NCBI RefSeq assembly: GCF_000003605.2
Contig: NW_003111099.1
Coordinates: 1 to 61,285 of the forward strand
DNA: 61,285 nt
Reading direction: 5' to 3'
Origin: Saccoglossus kowalevskii
Lineage: Eukaryota > Hemichordata > Enteropneusta > Harrimaniidae
Part shown: positions 52,211 through 61,285 of the stretch, in pieces
Layout: every line of letters starts with the position of its first letter
How positions within the stretch are numbered: position 1 is the first letter of the stretch
Translations under genes and position numbers: made by a program
The notes under the pieces: generated by a model
The model's input: only the letters and a program-made list of their open reading frames with translations
Database searches by the model: none
What the model was told of the DNA's origin: nothing

Positions 52211-53372
52211 CCTTCTACACAGTGTTACATCGTCCATTGTCATCGTATCCCTCCCACACAGTGTTACATCGTCAATTGTCATCGTATCCCTCCCACACAG
52301 TGTTACATCGTCCATTGTCATCGTATCCCTCCCACACAGTGTTACATCGTCCATTGTCATCGTATCCCTCCCACACAGTGTTACATCGTCCATTGTCATC
52401 GTATCCCTCCCACACAGTGTTACATCGTCCATTGTCATCGTATCCCTCCCACACAGTGTTACATCGTCCATTGTCATCGTGCCACTCCCACACAGTGTTA
52501 CATCGTCCATTGTCATCGTATCCCTCCTACACAGTGTTACATCGTCCATTGTCATCGTATCCCTCCCACACAGTGTTACATCGTCAATTGTCATCGTATC
52601 CCTCCCACACAGTGTTACATCGTCCATTGCCATCATATCCCTCCCACAGTGTTACATCGTCCATTGTCATCGTGCCCCTCTCACACAGTGTTACATTGTC
52701 CATTGTCATCATATCCCTCCTACACAGTGTGACATCGTACATTGTCATCATATCCCTCCCACACAGTGTTACATCGTCCATTGTCATCCTATCCCTCCCA
52801 CACAGTGTTACATCGTCCATTGTCATCTTATCCCTCCCACACAGTGTTACATCGTCCATTGTCATCGTATCCCTCCCACACAGTGTTACATCCTCCATTG
52901 TCATTGTGCCCCTCCCACACAATGTTACATCGTCCATTGTCATATCCCTCCCACACAATGTTACATTGTCCATTGTCATATCCCTCCCACACAATGTTAT
53001 ATCGTCCATTGTCATCGTATCCCTCCACACAGTGTTACATCGTCCATAGTCATCGTGCCCCCCCCACACAGTGTTACATCGTCCATTGTCATCGTATCAC
53101 TCCTACACAGTGTTACATCGTCCATTGTCATCGTATCCCTCCCACACAGTGTTACATCGTCCATTGTCATAGTATCCCTCCCACACAGTGTTACATCGTC
53201 CATTGTCATCGTATCCCTCCCACACAGTGTTACATCGTCCATTGTCATCGTATCCCTCCCACACAGTGTTACATCCTCCATTGTCATTGTGCCCCTCCCA
53301 CACAATGTTACATCGTCCATTGTCTTATCCCTCCCACACAATGTTACATCGTCCATTGTCATCGTATCCCTC

Positions 53373-53729
53373 CTACACAGTGTTACATCGTCCATTGTCA
53401 TCGTGTCCCTCATACACAGTGTTACATCGTCCATTGTCATCGTATCCCTCCCATACAGTGTTACATCGTCCACTGTCATCGTATCCCTCCCACACAGTGT
53501 TGCATCGTCCATTGTCATCGTATCCCTCCGACACACTGTTACATCGTACATTGTCATTGTATCCCTCCGACACAGTGTTACATCGTCCATTGTCATTGAA
53601 TCCCTCCCACACAGTGTTATATCGTCCATTGTCATCGTAACCCTCCGACACAATGTTACATCGTCCATTGTCATCGCATCCCTCCCACACAGTGTTACAT
53701 CGTCCATTGTCATCGTGCCCCTCCCACAC
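53373..53729 (+). repeat. Block K, copy at 53.4 kb
   Basis: Carries CGACACACTG and GTACATTGTCATTGTATCC, shared only with the partial copy at 32,910–33,209. Unlike that copy it retains the first units (CCTCCTAC, GTGTCCCTCATAC). Confidence 0.83.
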
Positions 53730-54424
53730 AGTGTTACATCGTCCATTGTCATCGTATCCCGCCTACACAGTTTTACATCGTCAATTGTCATCGTATCCCT
53801 CCCACACAGTGTTACATCGTCCATTGTCATCGTATCCCTCCACACAGTGTTACATCGTCCATTGTCATTGAATCCCTCCAACACAGTGTTATATCGTCCA
53901 TTGTCATCGTAACCCTCCGACACAGTGTTACATCGTCCATTGTCATCGTATCCCTCCCACACAGTGTTACATCATCCATTGTCATCATGCCCCTTCCACA
54001 CAGTGTTACATCGTCCATTGTCATCATATCCCTCCCACACAGTGTTACATCGTCCATTGTCATCGTGCCCCTCTCACACAGTGTTACATTGTCCATTGTC
54101 ATCATAATCCCTCCTACACAGTGTTACATCGTACATTGTCATCATATCCCTCCCACACAGTGTTACATCGTCCATTGTCATCGTATCCCTCCCACACAGT
54201 GTTACATCGTCCATTGTCATCGTATCCCTCCGACACAGTGTTACATCGTCCATTGTCATCGTATCCCTCCCGCACAGTGTTACATCGTCCGTTGTCATCA
54301 TATCCCTCCCACACAGTGTTACATCGTCCATTGTCATCGTGCCCCTCTCACACAGTGTTACATTGTCCATTGTCATCATATCCCTCCTACACAGTGTTAC
54401 ATCGTACATTGTCATCATATCCCT

Positions 54425-54580
54425 CCTACACAGTGTTACATCGTCCATTGTCATCGTGTCCCTCATACACAGTGTTACATCGTCCATTGTCATCGTATCC
54501 CTCCTACACAGTGTTACATCGTCCATTGTCATCGTGTCCCTCATACACAGTGTTACATCGTCCATTGTCATCGTATCCCT
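54425..54580 (+). repeat. Two-unit (78-bp) tandem duplication
   Basis: The pair CCTCCTAC plus GTGTCCCTCATAC occurs twice in succession at the entrance to a K' block, where every other copy has it once. Confidence 0.78.
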
Positions 54581-55670
54581 CCCATACAGTGTTACATCGT
54601 CCACTGTCATCGTATCCCTCCTACACAGTGTTGCATGGTCCATTGTCATCGTATCCCTCCGACACAGTGTTACATCGTACATTGTCATCGTATCCCTCCG
54701 ACACAGTGTTACATCGTACATTGTCATTGAATCCATCCAACACAGTGTTATATCGTCCATTGTCATCGTAACCCTCCGACACAGTGTTACATCGTCCATT
54801 GTCATCGTATCCCTCCCGCACAGTGTTACATCGTCCATTGTCATCATGCCCCTCCCACACAGTGTTAAATCGTCCATTTTCATCATATCCCTCCCACACA
54901 GTGTTACATCGTCCATTGTCATCGTGCCCCTCTCACACAGTGTTACATTGTCCATTGTCATCATATCCCTCCTACACAGTGTTACATCGTACATTGTCAT
55001 CATATCCCTCCCACACAGTGTTACATCGTCCATTGTCATCGTATCCCTCCCACACAGTGTTACATCGTCCATTGTCATCGTATCCCTCCGACACAGTGTT
55101 ACATCGTCCATTGTCATCGTATCCCTCCCGCACAGTGTTACATCGTCCGTTGTCATCATATCCCTCCCACACAGTGTTACATCGTCCATTGTCATCGTGC
55201 CCCTCTCACACAGTGTTACATCGTCCATTGTCATCGTATCCCTCCCACACAGTGTTACATCGTCAATTGTCATCGTATCCCTCCCACACAGTGTTACATC
55301 GTCCATTGTCATCGTATCCCTCCCACACAGTGTTACATCGTCCATTGTCATCGTATCCCTCCCACACAGTGTTACATCGTCCATTGTCATCGTGCCACTC
55401 CCACACAGTGTTACATCGTCCATTGTCATCGTATCCCTCCTACACAGTGTTACATCGTCCATTGTCATCGTATCCCTCCCACACAGTGTTACATCGTCAA
55501 TTGTCATCGTATCCCTCCCACACAGTGTTACATCGTCCATTGTCATCGTATCCCTCCCACACAGTGTTACATCCTCCATTGTCATTGTGCCCCTCCCACA
55601 CAATGTTACATCGTCTATTGTCATATCCCTCCCACACAATGTTACATCGTCCATTGTCATCGTATCCCTC

Positions 55671-56027
55671 CTACACAGTGTTACATCGTCCATTGTCATC
55701 GTGTCCCTCATACACATTGTTACATCGTCCATTGTCATCGTATCCCTCCCATACAGTGTTACATCGTCCACTGTCATCATATCCCTCCCACACAGTGTTG
55801 CATCGTCCATTGTCATCGTATCCCTCCGACACAGTGTTACATCGTACATTGTCATCGTATCCCTCCGACACAGTGTTACATCGTCCATTGTCATTGAATC
55901 CCTCCCACACAGTGTTATATCGTCCATTGTCATCGTAACCCTCCGACACAGTGTTACATCGTCCATTGTCATCGCATCCCTCCCACACAGTGTTACATCG
56001 TCCATTGTCATCGTGCCCCTCCCACAC
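55671..56027 (+). repeat. Block K, copy at 55.7 kb
   Basis: ACATTGTTAC subtype, near-identical to 6,210–6,566. Followed by CCTACACAGTTTTAC and the 38-bp CCCTTCACACAATG unit (near 56,173), then GTATCACTC leading into CATTGTCC instead of the rest of block L. Confidence 0.83.
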
Positions 56028-56999
56028 AGTGTTATATCGTCCATTGTCATCGTATCCCTCCTACACAGTTTTACATCGTCCATTGTCATCGTATCCCTCC
56101 CACACAGTGTTACATCGTCCATTGTCATCGTATCCCTCCCACACAGTGTTACATCGTCCATTGTCATCGTATCCCTTCACACAATGTTACATCGTCCATT
56201 GTCATCGTATCACTCCCACACAGTGTTACATTGTCCATTGTCATCGTATCCCTCCTACACAGTGTTACATCGTCCAATGTCATCGTATTCCTCCTACACA
56301 GTGTTACATCGTCCATTGTCATCATATCCCTCCTGCACAGTGTTACATCGTACATTGTCATCATATCCCTCCCACACAGTGTTACATCGTCCATTGTCAT
56401 CGTGCCCCTCCCAACACAAGCTGTTATATCGTCCATTGTCATCGTATCCCTCCTACACAGTGTTACATCGTCCATTGTCATCGTATCCCTCCCACACAAT
56501 GTTACATCGTCCATTGTCATATCCCTCCCACACAGTGTTACATCGTCCATTGTCACCGTATCCCTCCTACACAGTGTTTCATCGTCCATTTTCATCGTGT
56601 CCCTCATACACAGTGTTACATCATCCATTGTCATCGTATCCCTCCCATACAGTGTTACATCGTCCACTGTCATCGTATCCCTCCCACACAGTGTTGCATC
56701 TTCCATTGTCATCGTATCCCTCCGACACAGTGTTACATCGTACATTGTCATCGTATCCCTCCGACACAGTGTTACATCGTCCAATGTCATCGTATCCCTC
56801 CTACACAGTGTTACATCGTCCATTGTCATCGTATTCCTCCTACACAGTGTTACATCGTCCATTGTCATCGTATCCCTCCTACACAGTGTTACATCATCCA
56901 TTGTCATCGTATCCCTCCCACACAGTGTTACATCGTCCATTGTCATCGTATCCCTCCCACACAGTGTTACATCGTCCAATGTCATCGTATCCCTCCCAC

Positions 57000-57290
57000 A
57001 CAGTATTACATCGTCCATTGTCATATCCTTCCCCCCAAACAGTATTTCGTCCTTCTTATTCATTGCCTTCCACACAGTGATACATAGTTCATTGTCATTG
57101 TTTCACTCCCACACAGTGTTACATCGTCCATTGTCATAGTATCCCTCACACACAGTGTTACATAGTCCATAGTCATTGAATCCCTCCAACACAGAGTTAT
57201 ATAGTCCATAGTCATAGTAACCCTCCGACACAGAGTTACATAGTCCACAGTCATAGTATCCCTCTCACACAGAGTTACATAGTCCACAGT
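57000..57290 (+). other. Diverged island with shared changes to A
   Basis: Starts with CCTTCCCCCCAAACAG and a 35-bp decayed unit (GTATTTCGTCC..., near 57,041). Then come six units in which C10 is A (CATAGTCC), T17 is A (CCATAGTC or CCACAGTC), C23 is A (CATAGTAT) and T2 is A (GAGTTA), shared between neighbours. The L' order is intact: TCACTCCC, CCCTCACAC, GAATCCCTCCAAC with GTTATAT, GTAACCCTCCGAC, CCTCTCAC, CATGCCCC. CpGs are almost eliminated. Confidence 0.85.
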
Positions 57291-57529
57291 CATCATGCCC
57301 CTCCCACACAGTGTTACATCGTCCATTGTCATCATATCCCTCCCACACAGTGTTACATCGTCCATTGTCATCGTGCCCCTCTCACACAGTGTTACATTGT
57401 CCATTGTCATCGTATCCCTCCCACACAGTGTTACATCATCCATTGTCATCCTATCCCTCCCACACAGTGTTACATCGTCCATTGTCATCGTATCCCTCCT
57501 ACACAGTGTTACATCGTCCATTGTCCTAT

Positions 57530-57740
57530 CCCTCTTACCACATGTTACAACGTCCATTGTCATCGTATCCCTTCCACACAATGTTACATCATCCAATGTC
57601 ATCCTATTCCTCCTACAACGTGGTACATCATCCATTGGCATTGTATTCCTCCCACAAAATGGTACTTCCGCCATTGGCATTGAAATCCTCCCACACAATG
57701 TTAAATCTTCCATTGTCATCCTAACCCACCCACACAGTGG
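57530..57740 (+). other. Second diverged island at 57.6 kb
   Basis: CCTCTTACCACATG, CCTACAACGTGGTAC, CATTGGCATTG (twice), CCACAAAATGG, CTTCCGCC, GAAATCC and CCTAACCCACCCAC. About five units are substituted, several sharing GGTAC and TTGGC. Spacing stays near 39 bp apart from one two-base and one three-base loss at its start. Confidence 0.78.
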
Positions 57741-58739
57741 TACATCGTCCACTGTCATCATATCCCTCCTACACAGTGTTACATCGTCCATTGTCATCAT
57801 ATCCCTCCTGCACAGTGTTACATCGTACATTGTCATCATATCCCTCCCACACAGTGTTACATCGTCCATTGTCATTGTATCCCTCCTACACAGTATTACA
57901 TCGTCCATTGTCATTGAATCCCACCAACACAGTGTTATATCGTCCATTGTCATCGTAACCCTCCGACACAGTGTTACATCGTCCATTGTCATCGTATCCC
58001 TCCCACACAGTGTTACATCGTCCATTGTCATCATGCCCCTCCCACACAGTGTTACATCGTCTATTGTCATCATATCCCTCCCACACAGTGTTACATCGTC
58101 CATGGTCATCGTGCCCCAATCACACAGTGTTACATTGTCCATTGTCATCGTATCCCTCCTACACAGTGTTACATCGTCCATTGTCATCGTATCCCTCCCA
58201 CACAGTGTTACATCGTCCATTGTCATCGTATCCCTCCCACACAGTGTTACATCGTCCATTGTCATCATATCCCTTCTACACAGTGTTACATTGTCCATTG
58301 TCATCGTATCCCTCCCACACAGTGTTGCATCTTCCATTGTCATCGTATCCCTCCGACATAGTGTTACATCGTACATTGTCATCGTATCCATCAGACACAG
58401 TGTTACATCGTCCAATGTCATCGTATCCCTCCTACACAGTGTTACATCGTCCATTGTCATCGTATTCCTCCTACACAGTGTTACATCGTCCATTGTCATC
58501 ATGCCCCTCCCACAGTGTTACATCGTCGATTGTCATCATATCCCTCCCACACAGTGTTACATCGTCCATGGTCATCGTGCCCCAATCACACAGTGTTACA
58601 TTGTCCATTGTCATCGTATCCCTCCTACACAGTGTTACATCGTCCATTGTCATCGTATCCCTCCCACACAGTGTTACATCGTCCATTGTCATCGTATCCC
58701 TCCCACACAGTGTTACATCGTCCATTGTCATCATATCCC

Positions 58740-58800
58740 TTCTACACAGGTTACATTGTCAATTGTCATCGTATCCCTTCCACACAGGTTACATCGTCCA
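58740..58800 (+). other. Two adjacent units with the same 2-bp deletion
   Basis: CACAGGTTAC replaces CACAGTGTTAC near 58,746 and again near 58,785. This particular two-base loss was not noticed elsewhere; the common two-base loss is CCCACAGTG. Confidence 0.8.
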
Positions 58801-59234
58801 ATGTCATCGTATCCCTCCTACACAGTGTTACATCGTCCATTGTCATCATATCCCTCCTGCACAGTGTTACATCGTACATTGTCATCATATCCCTCCCACA
58901 CAGTGTTACATCGTCCATTGTCATCGTATCCCTCCTACACAGTGTTACATCGTCCATTGTCATTGAATCCCTCCAACACAGTGTTATATCGTCCATTGTC
59001 ATCGTAACCCTCCGACCCAGTGTTACATCGTCCATTGTCATCGTATCCCTCCCACACAGTGTTACATCGTCCATTGTCATCATGCCCCTCCCACACAGTG
59101 TTACATCGTCCATTGTCATCATATCCCTCCCACACAGTGTTACATCGTCCATGGTCATCGTGCCCCAATCACACAGTGTTACATTGTCCATTGTCATCGT
59201 ATCCCTCCTACACAGTGTTACATCGTCCATTGTC

Positions 59235-61285
59235 ATCGTATCCCTCCCACACAGTGTTACATCGTCCATTGCCATCGTGCCACTCCCACACAGTGTTACA
59301 TCGTCCATTGTCATCGTATCCCTCCTACACAGTGTTACATCGTCCATTGTCATCGTATCCCTCCCACACAGTGTTACATCGTCAATTGTCATCGTATCCC
59401 TCCCACACAGTGTTACATCGTCAATTGTCATCATATCCCTCCCACACAGTGTTACATCGTCCATTGTCATCGTATCCCTCCACACAGTGTTACATCGTCC
59501 ATTGTCATCGTATCACTCCCACACAGTGTTACATCGACCATTGTCATCGTATCCCTCACACACAGTGTTACATCGTCCATTGTCATTGAATCCCTCCAAC
59601 ACAGTGTTATATCGTCCATTGTCATCGTAACCCTCCCACACAATGTTACATCGTCCATTGTCATATCCCTCCCACACAATGTTACATCGTCCATTGTCAT
59701 CGTATCCCTCCTACACAGTGTTACATCGTCCATTGTCATCGTGTCCCTCATACACAGTGTTACGTCGTCCATTGTCATCGTACCCCTCCCATACAGTGTT
59801 ACATCGTCCACTGTCATCGTATCCCTCCCACACAGTGTTGCATCGTCCATTGTCATCGTATCCCTCCGACACAGTGTTACATCGTACATTGTCATCGTAT
59901 CCCTCCGACACAGTGTTACATCGTCCATTGTCATTGAATCCCTCCCACAGTGTTATATCGTCCATTGTCATCGTAACCCTCCGACACAGTGTTACATCGT
60001 CCATTGTCATCGCATCCCTCCCACAGTGTTACATCGTCCATTGTCATCGTGCCCCTCCCACACAGTGTTACATCGTCCATTGTCATCGTATCCCTCCTAC
60101 ACAGTTTTACATCGTCCATTGTCATCGTATCCCTCCCACACATTGTTACATCGTCCATTGTCATCGTATCCCTCCCACACAGTGTTACATCGTCCATTGT
60201 CATCGTATCCCTCCCACACAGTGTTACATCGTCCATTGTCATCGTATCCCTCCACACAGTGTTACATCGTCCATTGTCATCGTATCACTCCCACACAGTG
60301 TTACATCGTCCATTGTCATCGTATCCCTCACACACAGTGTTACATCGTCCATTGTCATTGAATCACCTCCAACACAGTGTTATATCGTCCATTGTCATCG
60401 TAACCCTCCGAACACAGTGTTACATCGTCCATTGTCATCGTATCCCTCCCACGCAAGTGTTACTTCGTCCATTGTCATCATGCCCCTCCCACACAGTGTT
60501 ACATCGTCCATTGTCATCATATCCCTCCCACACAGTGTTACATCGTCCATTGTCATCGTGCCCCTCTCACACAGTGTTACATTGTCCATTGTCATCATAT
60601 CCCTCCTACACAGTGTTACATCGTACATTGTCATCATATCCCTCCCACACAGTGTTACATCGTCCATTGTCATCGTATCCCTCCCACACAGTGTTACATC
60701 TTCCATTGTCATCGTATCACTCCCACACAGTGTTACATCGTCCATTGTCATCGTATCCCTCCCACACAGTGTTACATCGTCCATTGCCATCGTGCCACTC
60801 CCACACAGTGTTACATCGTCCATTGTCATCGTATCCCTCCTACACAGTGTTACATCGTCCATTGTCATCGTATCCCTCCCACACAGTGTTACATCGTCAA
60901 TTGTCATCGTATCCCTCCCACACAGTGTTACATCGTCAATTGTCATCATATCCCTCCCACACAGTGTTACATCGTCCATTGTCATCGTATCCCTCCACAC
61001 AGTGTTACATCGTCCATTGTCATCGTATCACTCCCACACAGTGTTACATCGACCATTGTCATCGTATCCCTCACACACAGTGTTACATCGTCCATTGTCA
61101 TTGAATCCCTCCAACACAGTGTTATATCGTCCATTGTCATCGTAACCCTCCCACACAATGTTACATCGTCCATTGTCATATCCCTCCCACACAATGTTAC
61201 ATCGTCCATTGTCATCGTATCCCTCCTACACAGTGATACATCGTCCATTGTCATCGTGTCCCTCATACACAAGTGTTACGTCGTC
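59235..61285 (+). repeat. 1,515-bp superunit, one full copy plus start of a second
   Basis: Markers repeat at exactly 1,515 bp: GCCATCGTGC at 59,271 and 60,786, and ATGTTACATCG before a 36-bp unit at 59,643 and 61,158. The superunit is L' plus K (with two 37-bp units) plus 36-bp units. The window ends inside the second copy at its GTTACGTCG marker, so the tandem series probably continues beyond the window. Confidence 0.87.
60360..60465 (+). other. Three single-A insertions in an L' block
   Basis: GAATCACCTCCAAC (near 60,365), CCGAACACAG (near 60,411) and ACGCAAGTG (near 60,456) each have one extra A relative to the otherwise matching stretch at 21,110–21,210. A fourth extra A occurs at the window's end (CACAAGTGTTACG, near 61,271). 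Confidence 0.85.

Larger units (their letters stand above)
1..61285 (+). repeat. 39-bp satellite array filling the window
   Basis: Every stretch read is a copy of a 39-bp unit in the same orientation; position 1 is the first base of a unit, and 274–312 is a clean consensus copy. The consensus holds 8 A, 12 T, 14 C and 5 G (49% GC), so this strand is C-rich and G-poor. Two CpGs lie at unit positions 10/11 and 23/24. Most units are exactly 39 bp; recurrent length variants are 38 bp (CCCTTCACACA or CCCTCCACACA), 37 bp (CCCACAGTG) and 36 bp (CATTGTCATATCC or CATTGTCGTATCC). I saw no inverted unit and no unique flank. This is what satellite or macrosatellite DNA looks like; the family and host are not recognised. 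Confidence 0.98.

Noticed and set aside
1-61285. CRISPR array
   Set aside because: The 36–39 bp units are contiguous, with no unique spacers between them, and there are no cas genes. The variants are point changes of one unit.
1-61285. Telomeric repeat or CENP-B-box satellite
   Set aside because: No TTAGGG-like short repeat was seen, and no unit contains the TTCG...CGGG core of the CENP-B box.
1-61285. G-quadruplex potential on the reverse strand
   Set aside because: Each unit has only GGGAGGG, two short G-runs, and the next pair is 39 bp away, too far for a standard intramolecular quadruplex.
1-61285. Ancestral 13-bp sub-repeat (3 × 13 = 39)
   Set aside because: CATCGT recurs 13 bp apart within the unit (positions 7 and 20), but the rest of the three 13-bp thirds does not match beyond chance, so a trimer origin is not supported.
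1-61285. Inverted array segments or a palindromic array centre
   Set aside because: All units read in the same direction throughout. I found no stretch of reverse-complement units.
1-61285. Naming the host species or satellite family
   Set aside because: I do not recognise this 39-bp unit. A database search of the consensus would be needed, and an exact family match would settle it.

Overview
The whole 61,285-base window is one uninterrupted tandem array (satellite DNA). Every stretch I read is built from a 39-bp unit in a single orientation. A clean example is 274–312: it starts GTGTTACATCG, has CCATTGTCATCG in the middle and ends CCCTCCCACACA. About 1,570 units fit in the window (length divided by 39). 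Neither edge leaves the array, so its true length is larger. I see no protein-coding gene, RNA gene, transposon, promoter or other single-copy sequence.

The many long open frames are a by-product of the repeat. 39 bp is exactly 13 codons, and the consensus unit has no stop in five of its six frames, so any run of units reads through as a 13-residue repeat. These frames cross frameshifting indels simply by switching into another open frame, which real coding sequence would not tolerate.

The interest lies in the variants. Units carry diagnostic substitutions, above all at the two CpG sites (unit positions 10/11 and 23/24), at positions 25–27, and at position 34, where all four bases occur. These variants fall in fixed orders and form recurring blocks, here called K, K', L, L' and M. 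The blocks combine into higher-order repeats of 8 units (312 bp), 12 units (467 bp), 13 units (507 bp), 19 units (740 bp) and roughly 39 units (about 1.51 kb). The same blocks recur at long range (offsets from about 1.4 to 47 kb) in shuffled combinations, giving a mosaic of out-of-register duplications rather than one regular higher-order repeat.

Layout: 1–4,670, mixed K, L and M blocks; 4,672–7,492, two copies of a 1.4–1.5 kb superunit; 7,500–16,000, L-rich, with two 467-bp tandem pairs; 16,000–28,300, K', M and L' blocks with a near-pure consensus run at 23,079–23,490 that ends near a scrambled island; 28,400–29,520, another near-pure run followed by a strongly diverged island; 29,520–41,000, mosaic with a cluster of one-base deletions (31,320–31,610), a four-unit substitution patch (35,735–35,880) and a 507-bp tandem pair (39,075–40,088); 41,000–56,200, several long-range copies; 57,000–57,740, two diverged islands; 59,235 to the end, a 1,515-bp superunit entering its second copy.

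Organism: not identifiable from this sequence. Long homogeneous arrays with higher-order structure point to a eukaryotic nuclear genome (centromeric, pericentromeric, subtelomeric or other heterochromatin). The CpG-to-TpG/CpA bias suggests cytosine methylation. Assembly at this scale implies long reads, and some one-base indel clusters look like imperfect consensus. Block limits below are good to about one unit unless stated; I worked by eye and did not align.
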